From an uncultured candidatus Porisulfidus sp. (GTDB lineage Bacteria > Pseudomonadota > Gammaproteobacteria > Poriferisulfidales > Poriferisulfidaceae), in contig OY288106.1 in NCBI GenBank assembly GCA_958431155.1, forward strand, positions 1-64,000: a stretch of DNA of 64,000 bases. Reading direction: 5' to 3'. The translations under genes were made by a program, and so were the position numbers. Positions 54,177 through 63,570 of this stretch are shown here, one piece after another; the first letter of the stretch is position 1; every line of letters begins with the position of its first letter. A model generated the notes under the pieces. That model made no database searches, was not told where the DNA came from, and saw only the letters and a program-made list of their open reading frames with translations.

Positions 54177-55274
54177 GTGACGGATTCGAATTTTAGCAAA
54201 CCGCGTCTGTCGATTCTGGACCGCTATCTGACCCGTGAACTCTTGCGGGCCGCGTTCGCGGTCACCATCGTCCTGCTGTTGCTGATCGCCAGCAAGCTCT
54301 TCATGCAACAACTCGGCTACCTGATGGAGGGCAAGTTCTCCACCGGCATCGTCTACGAGATTCTGGCCAACAAGCTTCTCGCGTACTTCGTCCATATGCT
54401 GCCATTCCTGATGCTTCTGTCATCCGTGCTGGCGCTCGGCCGCATGCATCGGGACGCCGAGATGACGGCCCTGCACTCCTGCGGCTATTCCGATGCCCGC
54501 CTGCTGTTTCCCATGGCGGTGGTCGGCATCCCTCTGGCTATCGCGCTGGGCGTGATGAGCCTTTACGTCACGCCCAGGCTGTCGCTTGAAGCGGAACTGG
54601 CCCACCATAAGGCCCGTTTGGAGGCGGGATTGGATTTGATGCAGGAAGGGCGTTTTATGCAGACCCGGAACGGACGCTGGGCGTTGTATGCGAGCCGAAC
54701 GGACGGGCAGGTTGCGAAAGACGTGTTTTTCGCCAGTTATGAGACGGAATCCCAACAGGTCCATATCGAAACTGCGGCCCGGGCCACCCGAACCCTGGAC
54801 AAGGAGGAGGGCGTCTATGTGCTGGACTTCGAGGACGGCCGATGGCACAGCGGCTGGCCGGGCGACGCGGACTTCCAGACCATGAAATTCGACCGACACC
54901 TGCTGCGGGTCAACATGGCGCCGCCTCCCGGCGTCTGGACGCAGACCAAGTACATGATGCCCGGGCAGTTGTGGGAAGACGGCTCCGCGGCGGCCCGGGC
55001 GGAACTGCAATGGCGATGGTCCCTGCCGGTCTCGCTGCTTCTGATGCTGGCGCTGGCCATTCCGCTTTCGCGCAGTTCGGTGCGCGAAGGGAAATACGCC
55101 CGCGCCGCCTACGCCATCGCGATCTATCTGGTTTACGCGCAGTTCCAATTGCTGGCGACCAGCCAGGTGCGCGGTGGCAATTGGCCTGCCTGGGCGGGCG
55201 TCTGGTGGGTGCATGTGCTGATGGCCCTCGGCGTCGTTCTGCTGTATCTACGGGCGCGGCGGAGCCGGGCATGA
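54177..55274 (+). CDS. lptF: LPS export ABC transporter permease LptF
   Basis: The 365-residue protein starts at GTG 54177. It has N-terminal membrane helices (RAAFAVTIVLLLLIASKLFM; LLAYFVHMLPFLMLLSSVLA), a periplasmic beta-jellyroll in the middle, and C-terminal helices. It is one half of the LptB2FG permease that extracts lipopolysaccharide from the inner membrane. The motif EMTALHSCGYSDARLL is the cytoplasmic coupling helix that contacts LptB. Followed by lptG with an ATGA overlap. Confidence 0.95.
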   Translation: MTDSNFSKPRLSILDRYLTRELLRAAFAVTIVLLLLIASKLFMQQLGYLMEGKFSTGIVYEILANKLLAYFVHMLPFLMLLSSVLALGRMHRDAEMTALHSCGYSDARLLFPMAVVGIPLAIALGVMSLYVTPRLSLEAELAHHKARLEAGLDLMQEGRFMQTRNGRWALYASRTDGQVAKDVFFASYETESQQVHIETAARATRTLDKEEGVYVLDFEDGRWHSGWPGDADFQTMKFDRHLLRVNMAPPPGVWTQTKYMMPGQLWEDGSAAARAELQWRWSLPVSLLLMLALAIPLSRSSVREGKYARAAYAIAIYLVYAQFQLLATSQVRGGNWPAWAGVWWVHVLMALGVVLLYLRARRSRA

Positions 55275-56377
55275 GTATTCTGACCCGCCACCTGATTTGG
55301 CGCGTACTGGTCGGAATCAGCCTGGTGGCGCTGGTCGTGGTGACGATCCTCACCTTGGTGGACCTGATCGACGAAGCACGGCGGGTACGCCCGGGAGGCT
55401 ACTCGTTCACGGACGCCCTGTGGGTCATCGTGTTGACCACGCCGCAGCGCGTCTACGAGGTGCTGCCGGTCTCGGTGTTCATCGGTAGCCTGCTGAGCTT
55501 GGGTCAACTGGTTGCAGACAATGAAATGACAGCGCTGCGCGCATCCGGGATGGGTGCCTGGTGGTTATCCGGGAGATTGCTGGCGGTGGGCCTGGTCCTG
55601 GCGCTGGCGACCATCTTCATCGGCGAGAAGATCGCTCCGGTGGGCGTGGAGGCAGCATGGGACATCCGGCAACAACCGAAGGAAAAGGCGCTGGGCGAAG
55701 AGGCGCAGGGGCTGTGGGTCCGCAAAGGCGACCATTACCTTCATGTACTGCGGGGAGCTCAACGTGATCGCCTGTCCGACGTGCTGGCATATCGACTGGA
55801 CGCCCGCGGCGCCCTGAAACACAGCCTGCATGCCAAGAGCGCCCAGTTCACGGACGGACGCTGGGTCTTGCGCGGGGTCCGGGAAAGCGTGATCCATCCG
55901 GACGGCAGCGTCACCCGCGAGCAGTATGCGGAGAGAACCGACGTGGCCCTGCCGGATGTCGGCGTGCTGGACACGATGCTGATGCCCGCCAACGAGATGC
56001 CGATCACGCGCTTGGACCGCTATCTGAACTACTTCGACGGCGAGGAGCTTGACCTGCGCCCCTACCGGTTTGCCTGGTGGCAGCGCCTCGCCACGCCTCT
56101 GGCCTGCGTGGTGGTCCTCCTGCTGACGATTTCGTTTGCCTTCACCCAGTCCCGCGGCGGGGGGCTCGGCCAACGCATCTTCATCGGTGTGATCAGCGGC
56201 ATTGGCATCTACCTGTTCAACCGGGTGGGCGGGCATCTTGGGATGCTGGCGGACTTGCCGCCCTGGCTGGCGGCGTTCCTGCCGCTGGTGTTGCTTTTTC
56301 TGCTCGGTTTGGCGGTGTTGCTGGTGCAGCAGACGAAGGCACGCCAGGTCCTTGGCAGCGGAATCAAGGCAGGCTGA
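55271..56377 (+). CDS. lptG: LPS export ABC transporter permease LptG
   Basis: The 368-residue partner of LptF has the same plan: TPQRVYEVLPVSVFIGSLLS, then EMTALRASGMGAWWLSG as the LptB-coupling helix, a periplasmic domain (WVLRGVRESVIHPDGSVTRE) and terminal helices (FAWWQRLATPLACVVVLLLT). ATG 55271 overlaps the lptF stop. The remaining Lpt parts (LptB, A, C, D, E) are elsewhere. Confidence 0.95.
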   Translation: MSILTRHLIWRVLVGISLVALVVVTILTLVDLIDEARRVRPGGYSFTDALWVIVLTTPQRVYEVLPVSVFIGSLLSLGQLVADNEMTALRASGMGAWWLSGRLLAVGLVLALATIFIGEKIAPVGVEAAWDIRQQPKEKALGEEAQGLWVRKGDHYLHVLRGAQRDRLSDVLAYRLDARGALKHSLHAKSAQFTDGRWVLRGVRESVIHPDGSVTREQYAERTDVALPDVGVLDTMLMPANEMPITRLDRYLNYFDGEELDLRPYRFAWWQRLATPLACVVVLLLTISFAFTQSRGGGLGQRIFIGVISGIGIYLFNRVGGHLGMLADLPPWLAAFLPLVLLFLLGLAVLLVQQTKARQVLGSGIKAG

Positions 56378-56389
56378 TCCGTTCCCAGG

Positions 56390-56806
56390 TCATTCCATCG
56401 AAACCAGGCGGGTGGCACTCCACCGGTCATGCCAGCAAAGCCGAGTCGAGCTGAACAGGCTCCACAGGAACCCCAGGCCCAGACAGGCCCAGGACAATAC
56501 AGCCCCCAGGGCCCGGACGACGGCGGCGCTCCAGCCGATTCTCCGGCCGTCTGAGGTCTCGATGCGCACCCGCCAGGCACGCATACCCACCGTAGCTCCG
56601 CGGGCACGCCAGGAGAGAACGAAGTAGGCTAGACCGACGATCGACAGGTAAACCTGGTACAACCAGCGCTCCGGGGAACCAGGCACGGACAGGTCCAGTG
56701 CTGCAAAGGGGAGACTGGCGGCCCACCAGATGGCGATCAGCGCCAGGAGATCGTAGATGATGCAGCCGAGCCGCCGCCAAAGGCCAACAATGTTTGCAGA
56801 CGGCAT
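56390..56806 (-). CDS. RDD-family membrane protein
   Basis: From ATG 56806 the 138-residue protein starts MPSANIVGLWRRLGCIIYDL, the R-D-containing first helix of RDD proteins. It has three or four membrane segments (LALIAIWWAASLPFAAL; YQVYLSIVGLAYFVLSW; VVRALGAVLSWACLGLGFLW). RGATVGMRAWRVRIETSDGR is the second conserved block. Function is unknown for most members; some affect ion homeostasis. Located between convergent lptG and divergent xerD. Confidence 0.9.
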   Translation of the reverse strand: MPSANIVGLWRRLGCIIYDLLALIAIWWAASLPFAALDLSVPGSPERWLYQVYLSIVGLAYFVLSWRARGATVGMRAWRVRIETSDGRRIGWSAAVVRALGAVLSWACLGLGFLWSLFSSTRLCWHDRWSATRLVSME

Positions 56807-56878
56807 GGTGCGCAAGTGTAGCAGGGAATTTCCGTGCAGCATACCGCCGAAAGGGGCCTGCGTTATACTGATTCCACC

Positions 56879-57772
56879 ATGTCCGACGCCGACGTAATCG
56901 ACGCATTTCTCGACAGCAGCTGGGCGGAACAGGGACTCGCGCGCTCCACGATGCAGGCATATCGCTCTGATCTTTCAGGGTTTTCCCGCTGGTTGAAGGC
57001 TCAGGGAAACAACCTGTGCACCGCCGGTGGCGAGGATATCCAGATGTATCTGGCCTCCCGGCTCCAGAAAGGCACGCGGGCCAGCAGTGTGGCACGCATC
57101 CTGTCGGCGATCCGGTTGTTCTACCGCTATGCAAAGCGGCATGCCCTGCGTGGCGACGATCCCTGCGCGCAGGTCATCACCCCGAAACCGTCCCGGCATC
57201 TGCCCACCGTGTTGAACGAACAGGAAACCGAGACCCTGCTGAACACGCCGGATGTGGGCACCCCCAAGGGACTGCGGGATCGCGCCATGCTGGAACTGCT
57301 CTACGCCTGCGGGCTCAGGGTCAGCGAACTGGTTTCCCTCAAACAGGGCCAGATCAATATGAAGACCGGAGTCCTGCGCCTGGTCGGGAAGGGCATGAAG
57401 GAGCGGCTGGTGCCGTTCGGTGAGTGCGCGACCGATTGGCTGGAGCGCTACCTGAGGGAATCCCGGCCGTTGCTGCTGGAGGGGCGCCCTCAGACCGAAG
57501 ATTTGTTTGTGACCCGTCAGGGCCGCGCGATGAGCCGCCAGGCTTTCTGGCAGATGCTGCGCCGGATGACCCAGAAGGCCGGCATCACCAAGCCGCTGAC
57601 GCCGCACACGCTGAGGCACACGTTCGCAACGCACCTGTTGAACCACGGGGCGGACTTGCGGGTCGTGCAGATGCTGCTGGGCCACAGCGACCTGGCCACC
57701 ACTCAAATCTATACCCATGTGGCACATGACAAACTCAAGAACATGCACCGGGCTCACCACCCTCGTGGTTAA
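56879..57772 (+). CDS. xerD: Site-specific tyrosine recombinase XerD
   Basis: The 297-residue protein resolves chromosome dimers at dif together with XerC. The N-terminal SAM-like DNA-binding domain starts DAFLDSSWAEQGLARSTMQA. In the catalytic domain the residues lie in LLYACGLRVSELVSLK (Arg), HTLRHTFATHLLNHGADLRV (His, Arg), LGHSDLATTQIYTHV (His, nucleophile Tyr). It is followed by dsbC with an 8-base overlap, a pairing known in gammaproteobacteria. Confidence 0.96.
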   Translation: MSDADVIDAFLDSSWAEQGLARSTMQAYRSDLSGFSRWLKAQGNNLCTAGGEDIQMYLASRLQKGTRASSVARILSAIRLFYRYAKRHALRGDDPCAQVITPKPSRHLPTVLNEQETETLLNTPDVGTPKGLRDRAMLELLYACGLRVSELVSLKQGQINMKTGVLRLVGKGMKERLVPFGECATDWLERYLRESRPLLLEGRPQTEDLFVTRQGRAMSRQAFWQMLRRMTQKAGITKPLTPHTLRHTFATHLLNHGADLRVVQMLLGHSDLATTQIYTHVAHDKLKNMHRAHHPRG

Positions 57773-58475
57773 GCGAATCCTGTTTTTTGGTGCGCTTCTG
57801 CTCGCGACCGCGGTATCCGCGGAAATGAGCGAAACGCAGCTCCGCGAGCGCCTGCTGGAGTTGAATCCGGATATCGCTCCAGACCGGATCCGCCCTTCGC
57901 CGGTGCCGGGCCTGTACGAGGTCCTGTATGGAGCGCAGGTCTTCTACATTACGGACGACGGAAAACACCTGATCTCGGGGGGCGAGTTGATCGACCTGGA
58001 CAACCGGATCAGTCTGACGGAAGTCTCGCGGGCCGCGGCCCGGGCGGAGTTACTGGAGGCCTACGGCACGGACAAGATGGTGATCTTCCCGGCGGGCACG
58101 TCGCGCCGCCATGCGATCGTCGTGGTCACGGACATCGACTGTCCGTACTGTCAGAAATTCCACGAACACATAGAAGAACTCAATGCCGCCGGCGTTGAAG
58201 TCCGCTACTTGCTGTATCCGCGGGCCGGCATGGAAAGTGGCAGCTACCACAAATCCGTCAGCGTCTGGTGTTCGCAAGACCGCCGGGACGCACTAACCCG
58301 CGCCAAGCGTCAAGAGCCGGTCTCGCCGAAAACCTGCGCCAACCCGGTCGCCGAGCATATGGACCTGGTCGATCAGATCAACATCCGGTCGACACCCTCC
58401 ATCTTCCTGCCGGACGGTATGCTGGTCCGCGGGTACCGTCCGCCAGCGGAACTTCTGGCCCTGTTGGGCGACTGA
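57765..58475 (+). CDS. dsbC: Thiol:disulfide interchange protein DsbC
   Basis: GTG 57765 gives a signal peptide (VKRILFFGALLLATAVSA) inside the last codons of xerD. The 236-residue protein has an N-terminal dimerisation domain (YEVLYGAQVFYITDDGKHLI), a linker helix and a thioredoxin-fold domain with active site TDIDCPYCQKFHEHI. The cis-proline loop is IRSTPSIFLPDG. It isomerises wrong disulfides in the periplasm. Other cysteines (WCSQ, KTCANP) match the structural pair of DsbC. Confidence 0.94.
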   Translation: MVKRILFFGALLLATAVSAEMSETQLRERLLELNPDIAPDRIRPSPVPGLYEVLYGAQVFYITDDGKHLISGGELIDLDNRISLTEVSRAAARAELLEAYGTDKMVIFPAGTSRRHAIVVVTDIDCPYCQKFHEHIEELNAAGVEVRYLLYPRAGMESGSYHKSVSVWCSQDRRDALTRAKRQEPVSPKTCANPVAEHMDLVDQINIRSTPSIFLPDGMLVRGYRPPAELLALLGD

Positions 58476-58484
58476 TTTCGGGAT

Positions 58485-61400
58485 TTACGCCCCGGACATG
58501 TCGTGCAGCCGGCGGCTGCGCGTGAACAGCAGGGAACAGCGAACTGGTCGGTCGGGATAGACGAGGCGGACAAAGCGGGCATATTCGTTCATCTGCTCGG
58601 TGTAGTGCCCGGCGATTTCTTCGAGTTCCTTCGGGTCTTCCGTGGCGTGGGACTTGAAGTCGATGACCCAGGCCTGGTCCGGAGTGACCAACAGCCGGTC
58701 GATGATGCCGAATCCCTCGCCCTCCTCGATCCTGCAGAGGATCGGGACTTCCGTGTAGACGCGGGTCTGAGGGTCGGGCCGGAACACCGGATCCAATTCC
58801 GGGTCGCCGACCACCCGGCGGGCCTCGTCCAGCCAGTCCTGAAAATCGGGATCCTGCAGGTTTCGGTTCTGGCCGTGAGCCAGGCGCTCGATCTTGGCCG
58901 GATCGGGTTCTCCGGCCTCCAGCATTTCGATCAGGGCATGGATGAGACTGCCGCGCTCCAGTGCATACTGCCGCGCCAGGACTCCCCTCATGTCCTCGGA
59001 ATCCATCGGTTCGTCCAATGCGTCGGTCGCGCTCGGTGCCACGACGCTAGGGAGTTCGATGGGCGTGTCCAATCCGGTACAGTCCGGCTCCGGCGCGGCA
59101 GAAGGGGGAAGGGGGTTGGCAGGCTGCGGGTCCGGCCCCAGTGCCAGCAAGCCGGACTCTTCTTCGGAGAACTCCGAGGATAACGCCAGAAGCTTCTGGT
59201 GAAGTTCTTCGTGCTGGCAGAGAATCAGCATCTGCCGGGCGCGGGTAAACGCGACATAGGCGCGGTTGAAGTCTTCCGCCTGCCTTTTTTGGCGTACTAG
59301 TTCCAGGCATTCCAGCGAACGGGAATCCATGTCCGCCTTGCGGGGCCTGAACAGGAAGCGCCGGGGCCGGTCTTCGTCGGCAGGCCAATCGATCAGGACG
59401 TCCCCGTGCCGGCCCCGTTCCGTGGGTTTTTCCAGCTCGGCGTACACGACGATGGGTCTCTCCAGGCCCTTGGCTGCGTGCACGGTCAGGATCTGGACGC
59501 GGTCTTCCTGGTCGTCCGACTTCAGGCTGACGAGGTCGGGCGCGTCATAGCCTTCGACGCGGCCGCAACGCATCTCTTCGATGAAGTGGACGAAGGCCGC
59601 CGTGCTGGGATAGCGTCCGCTGTCGAATTCCAGGGTCAGTTCGATGAAGCGGGTCAGGTTGCTGACCGCCCGCTCGCCGCGTTCGCCCGGCCAGGCACGC
59701 TGGTAGCAGCGCAAGGCATCCGTCTTGAAGTAAATCAGATCCAGAAGGTCGTGGGTGGGGATGCGGCCGACCAGCTTCCGCCACTTTTTGAAGTTTTTGT
59801 GCGCGCGCTGCAGCGGGTGTTCCGGGTCTTTCTGTTTGGACAGGATCTTCAGGCGGTCGGTCCAGCGGTCCGACTTCTCGCCGGTACATGCCAGTTCCAT
59901 CAGTTCCTCGTCCGTCACGCTGTACAGGGGAGAGCGCAGCACCTGCACCAGGTGCAGGTCGTCGGCCGGCCGGATCAGGAACTGCAGCAGGGCCTGCATA
60001 TCCCGGACTTCCAGGTGCTGGAGCAGGGTCTGGCGGGACTGGCGGGCGAACGGGATTTCATGACGGGTCAGCGCATGTTCGATCTGCGGGACATGAGTGC
60101 GCCGGTTCACCAGGATCATGCAGTCGCGGAATTCGGCGGCCCGGACCCCGGTGGCCCGGTCCTCGATGGCGACCCGCTGGTCGATGATCTGCCGGATGCG
60201 TTCGGCGATCTTCTCGGCCATCTGCTCGAGGTGGGTAGAGCGGACTTCGGGGCGGGGTTCGGTCAGGGGATCGCGCAGCGGCTGGTCCGGATCCGGGACT
60301 GCCGGTTCGTCCCGGGCTTCCTTCGCAACGGGCGGGAGCAATTCGACCCGTCCCCACAACCCTTCCAGATGGGTTTCGTGGGGCGAGAAGTCGTCCTGCA
60401 GGTGGAAGACGCCGCCCTTGCCGAAGGCGGAGTTGATGAAGTCGATGATGACCTTGGACGAGCGCCAGGAAGCGTCCCTGGGGACAGGCTTATCCGCCTG
60501 CAGGTGGGACTGGAGGTAGATGCTGGCCTCTCTTTGGATGTCCGGGTTGGCGCGCCGCCACTGGTAGATGGACTGCTTGGGGTCGCCGACGATGAAGGCG
60601 GAGCCGGACCCGTCCCCGGACTCGTGCAGGGCCTCAAGGAAAATCTTCAGCGTTTGCCAGGACAGGGCGTCGGTGTCCTGGAATTCGTCGACCAGGACAT
60701 GCCGGAAACTCTGCCCGAGCTTGTACTGCACCCACTCGACGCCGCCGTTCATCAGCTGGTTCGAGAACCACAGCAGGTCGTCGTAGTCCAGATACCCCTG
60801 AGCCTGCTTGAGGCGCTGGTAGTTGTCGGTCAGTTGGTCGACGATGGTGTACAAATAACTGTTGAGTTTGCAAGCTTTTTGGCGCAGGAGTTCGTCGAGG
60901 GTCTTGCGGATTTGCGGGGGCCACCGGGAAAGGAGGCGGTTGATTTCTTCGACCCCGTTCTCGCCCAGGCGGTCTTGCGCCGCCTTGCTCGTAGGTGGAA
61001 GCGACGACCGGATGTCCTGCTTCTCGGAGTCGTACAGGGCATCGTTCAGTTGCTGGGCCTGCTCAAGGCTTCCGGCTTCCTCGTCTTCCAGCGCGCGGCA
61101 TAATTTGACTGCGGCCTTAGCCTGATGGGATTTCTCCGAGGCGCCGCTTTTCTCGAGCAGGTCCGCCAAGCGCCGAAGTTCCGGTTCGGCATCGGGATCC
61201 TGAGCCGGGTCCGAAGCCTCGTCCAGGCGAAAAACTTCATCCCGCAGGTGCGCGCGCAATTGCTCAAGGGTGAGTTCTCCTGCGAAAGCACGCCACTCCA
61301 GGATATGCCCCCGAAATCCTTCCAGGATGCGCCTCAGTTCCGACAGGCTCGGAGTCTCTGCCACGATCACGTTCATGGACTCCGACAATTCACTGCCGGG

Positions 61401-61886
61401 ATTGCGGCGGGCCTCTTCGAAGAGCAGGTCTTCCGCCGCCTGGTGCAACCGGGCGGACTGTTCCCTTTGCGGGATCGTGAAGCCGGCCGGGATGCCGGCT
61501 TCCAGGGGGAAGCGTTGCAGCAATTCCTGGAAGAAGGAATGGAACGTCGCAATGCGGATGCCTTGATCCGCGAACTGCACCGTCTCGAACAGTGCCCGAG
61601 CCCGGTCAAGGTGTCTTTCAGGTCTGTCGACGCCGATTTTCTTCAGGTCTTCGGCCAATTCCTGATCGTCGAGGGTCAGCCATTTCTCCAGCCACTCGGT
61701 CAGGCGTTGCTGGATCTCGGCCGCCGCCTTGCGGGTAAAGGTGATGGCCAGGATGGAATCGGGCTCGGCGCCTGCCAGCAGCAGACGCAGGATGCGCGCC
61801 ACCAGCAGCCAGGTCTTGCCGGTTCCCGCCGAGGCGAAGACGGCGACGCTTTTTTTCGGATCAGCGGGGGCCAGTGAATCGGTCAT
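58485..61886 (-). CDS. addA: AddA-like UvrD-type helicase with C-terminal nuclease domain
   Basis: From ATG 61886 (MTDSLAPADPKKS) the 1133-residue protein has Walker A FASAGTGKTWLLVARILRLL, motif Ia ITFTRKAAAEIQ, Walker B VLVDEFQDTDALSWQTL, motif III GDPKQSIYQWRRANPD, and later helicase motifs (VQILTVHAAKGLE; AYVAFTRARQMLIL). The end holds the PD-(D/E)XK-type nuclease, GFGIIDRLL ... AWVIDFKSHA. This is the layout of AddA, the helicase-nuclease half of the AddAB double-strand-break repair enzyme. The AddB half, normally immediately upstream, is absent: upstream sequence turns AT-rich within about 50 bases. It may be encoded elsewhere, or the system may be broken. Convergent with dsbC. Confidence 0.9.
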   Translation of the reverse strand: MTDSLAPADPKKSVAVFASAGTGKTWLLVARILRLLLAGAEPDSILAITFTRKAAAEIQQRLTEWLEKWLTLDDQELAEDLKKIGVDRPERHLDRARALFETVQFADQGIRIATFHSFFQELLQRFPLEAGIPAGFTIPQREQSARLHQAAEDLLFEEARRNPGSELSESMNVIVAETPSLSELRRILEGFRGHILEWRAFAGELTLEQLRAHLRDEVFRLDEASDPAQDPDAEPELRRLADLLEKSGASEKSHQAKAAVKLCRALEDEEAGSLEQAQQLNDALYDSEKQDIRSSLPPTSKAAQDRLGENGVEEINRLLSRWPPQIRKTLDELLRQKACKLNSYLYTIVDQLTDNYQRLKQAQGYLDYDDLLWFSNQLMNGGVEWVQYKLGQSFRHVLVDEFQDTDALSWQTLKIFLEALHESGDGSGSAFIVGDPKQSIYQWRRANPDIQREASIYLQSHLQADKPVPRDASWRSSKVIIDFINSAFGKGGVFHLQDDFSPHETHLEGLWGRVELLPPVAKEARDEPAVPDPDQPLRDPLTEPRPEVRSTHLEQMAEKIAERIRQIIDQRVAIEDRATGVRAAEFRDCMILVNRRTHVPQIEHALTRHEIPFARQSRQTLLQHLEVRDMQALLQFLIRPADDLHLVQVLRSPLYSVTDEELMELACTGEKSDRWTDRLKILSKQKDPEHPLQRAHKNFKKWRKLVGRIPTHDLLDLIYFKTDALRCYQRAWPGERGERAVSNLTRFIELTLEFDSGRYPSTAAFVHFIEEMRCGRVEGYDAPDLVSLKSDDQEDRVQILTVHAAKGLERPIVVYAELEKPTERGRHGDVLIDWPADEDRPRRFLFRPRKADMDSRSLECLELVRQKRQAEDFNRAYVAFTRARQMLILCQHEELHQKLLALSSEFSEEESGLLALGPDPQPANPLPPSAAPEPDCTGLDTPIELPSVVAPSATDALDEPMDSEDMRGVLARQYALERGSLIHALIEMLEAGEPDPAKIERLAHGQNRNLQDPDFQDWLDEARRVVGDPELDPVFRPDPQTRVYTEVPILCRIEEGEGFGIIDRLLVTPDQAWVIDFKSHATEDPKELEEIAGHYTEQMNEYARFVRLVYPDRPVRCSLLFTRSRRLHDMSGA

Positions 61887-62050
61887 ATGAACCGGGGAAG
61901 GTTTTGGAGAGGCTGGGATGGTGCGATGGTCGGACTTGAATTTTTTAATAAACAACTATTAGGTATAAGTATATAATTCCGATGATTTATCGAAGCCAGC
62001 CAGTGTAAATCATAAAAGTTTATACCAGTAATTTCCATTAGGAACAGTGC
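61887..62050. other. Composition boundary between GC-rich chromosome and AT-rich segment
   Basis: These 164 bases hold no gene. At about 61,930 the sequence changes from GC-rich to strongly AT-rich within 20 bases (TTGAATTTTTTAATAAAC). A TATAAT lies at 61972-61977 but no well-spaced -35 was found. No tRNA end, transposon end or long direct repeat was seen at the junction. Confidence 0.6.
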
Positions 62051-63400
62051 ATGTATGACATTTTAATAATTGGTGCAGGAACCGCAGGTATTGCAGCAGC
62101 CAAACAATTGGAAAAATTGAATGCCAAATATTTGCTGATAGAAGAGGGAGATGGAGGTACGACGTGTGCAAAGACGGGATGTATGCCATCTAAAGGGCTA
62201 ATTGAAATAGCAAAGAAGGTTAATAATCTTCAGTCTTTAACTAAAGATAATCTTATCCAAAAAAATCAATTCAAAATTGATACTGCTTCTGTGCTGAAAA
62301 AAGTACGTACACTTAGAGATCATTTCGTCAAGAGAGCAATTAAAGGGAGTGAAAAATTTCCTCGGATCAAAGGGACTGCAAAATTTATTAATACTAATAC
62401 TATTGAAGTCAATGGGGAAAAAATATCGGCAAACAATATAATTATTGCAAACGGCTCAAGGCCAAGAATACCGGATGTATTTGAAGAGGTGAAATCCAAA
62501 ATATTAACTACTGACAATATTTTTGAGCAAGAAAAGCTACCAGATAGCATAGCTGTTGTCGGACTGGGTATTATCGGGGTAGAGCTTGCTCAAGCTCTTG
62601 CAAGATTGGGAGTAAAAGTACAAGTATATGAAGAATATAAAACAATAGCAGGAATACAAGATGAAAAAGTTTTTCATCATGTACTTTCTCTTCAACAGCA
62701 GTACTACCCGATTCACTTTAATACCAAGATTGAAAAAGTAACTGAGCAAGCAGGGAAGTTCTTGATTGAGTGGAAAAATGGTCGATTAGAAGTTGACCAA
62801 ATATTGTTGTGTGCTGGAAGAGAATCCAATATTGATCAATTGAACTTGGGAAAACTAGGGTTAGATACTACGGACACAGCAAACACGTTATATGACCCCT
62901 GCACGTTGCAGATAAATGATTTCCCAATTTATGTGGCTGGTGATGTTAGTTCCCAAAAAATGGTGGTGCATGAAGCCGCAGAAGAAGCAAGAGTTGCGGT
63001 ATACAATGCGATGCATACTAAAAAGAAAAAACTTGCAAAGCCTGCTTTAAATATAGTTTTTACTGACCCACCCATAGCAAGAGTAGGCCAGTCATTAAAT
63101 GAACTCGACCAGGACAAGTGTGTTATTGGTGAATTCGATTTTTCTCTGCAAGGGCGTGCGACTTTAAAAGGGGAAAATCATGGCGTTGTACGGGTTTATG
63201 TGAATTCAAGAAACGATCATATTCTCGGTGCAGAAATGATAGCCCCAGGTGCGGAAAATTTTGCACATTTGTTAATGATGGCCATTCAAAATGAAATTCC
63301 ATTACACAAGCTATTACAACTACCTATCTATCATCCGGTTTTGGAAGAAGGATTACGCCAAGCATTAGTTAATGCAAAAAGCAAATCAGCAGTTACATAA
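62051..63400 (+). CDS. Dihydrolipoyl dehydrogenase-type pyridine nucleotide-disulfide oxidoreductase
   Basis: The 449-residue flavoprotein has the FAD motif ILIIGAGTAGIAAAKQL, the redox pair in GGTTCAKTGCMPSKG (Cys39, Cys44), the NAD-binding motif AVVGLGIIGVELAQALARLG, the second FAD motif FPIYVAGDVSS, and the C-terminal proton-shuttle histidine in YHPVLEEGLRQAL (HPxxxE). All catalytic residues are intact. It groups by eye with stand-alone dihydrolipoamide dehydrogenases not linked to a 2-oxoacid dehydrogenase. Codon use is strikingly AT-rich compared with every gene before it, which suggests transfer. The partner (a lipoyl protein or other disulfide) is not in view. Confidence 0.92.
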   Translation: MYDILIIGAGTAGIAAAKQLEKLNAKYLLIEEGDGGTTCAKTGCMPSKGLIEIAKKVNNLQSLTKDNLIQKNQFKIDTASVLKKVRTLRDHFVKRAIKGSEKFPRIKGTAKFINTNTIEVNGEKISANNIIIANGSRPRIPDVFEEVKSKILTTDNIFEQEKLPDSIAVVGLGIIGVELAQALARLGVKVQVYEEYKTIAGIQDEKVFHHVLSLQQQYYPIHFNTKIEKVTEQAGKFLIEWKNGRLEVDQILLCAGRESNIDQLNLGKLGLDTTDTANTLYDPCTLQINDFPIYVAGDVSSQKMVVHEAAEEARVAVYNAMHTKKKKLAKPALNIVFTDPPIARVGQSLNELDQDKCVIGEFDFSLQGRATLKGENHGVVRVYVNSRNDHILGAEMIAPGAENFAHLLMMAIQNEIPLHKLLQLPIYHPVLEEGLRQALVNAKSKSAVT

Positions 63401-63517
63401 GCTTTTCTGCACACCCTTTTTCGTCCGGTCCAGCAAACGAATTCTAAGCCTAGCTTCCAATATGTAGCGAACCTGACAGGGACTATCTTTTGGAATTTAA
63501 ATGCATAAAATACAACC

Positions 63518-63539
63518 TAGTACTTAAGTAGTACTTAAG
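63518..63539 (+). promoter_or_regulatory. Tandem 11-bp repeat / dyad before the MetE-like gene
   Basis: TAGTACTTAAG occurs twice in direct succession (63518-63528, 63529-63539). The centre also forms a perfect dyad, CTTAAGTA-G-TACTTAAG. It lies 31 bases before the next start codon, where an operator would be expected. The rest of 63401-63570 holds no gene. Confidence 0.5.
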
Positions 63540-63570
63540 AATCCAGAGATAGACCCAAGAGAGGTATCAT

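Noticed and set aside
59406-61103. A 565-codon open frame opposite addA
   Set aside because: No start signal or motif; all helicase motifs are on the minus strand.
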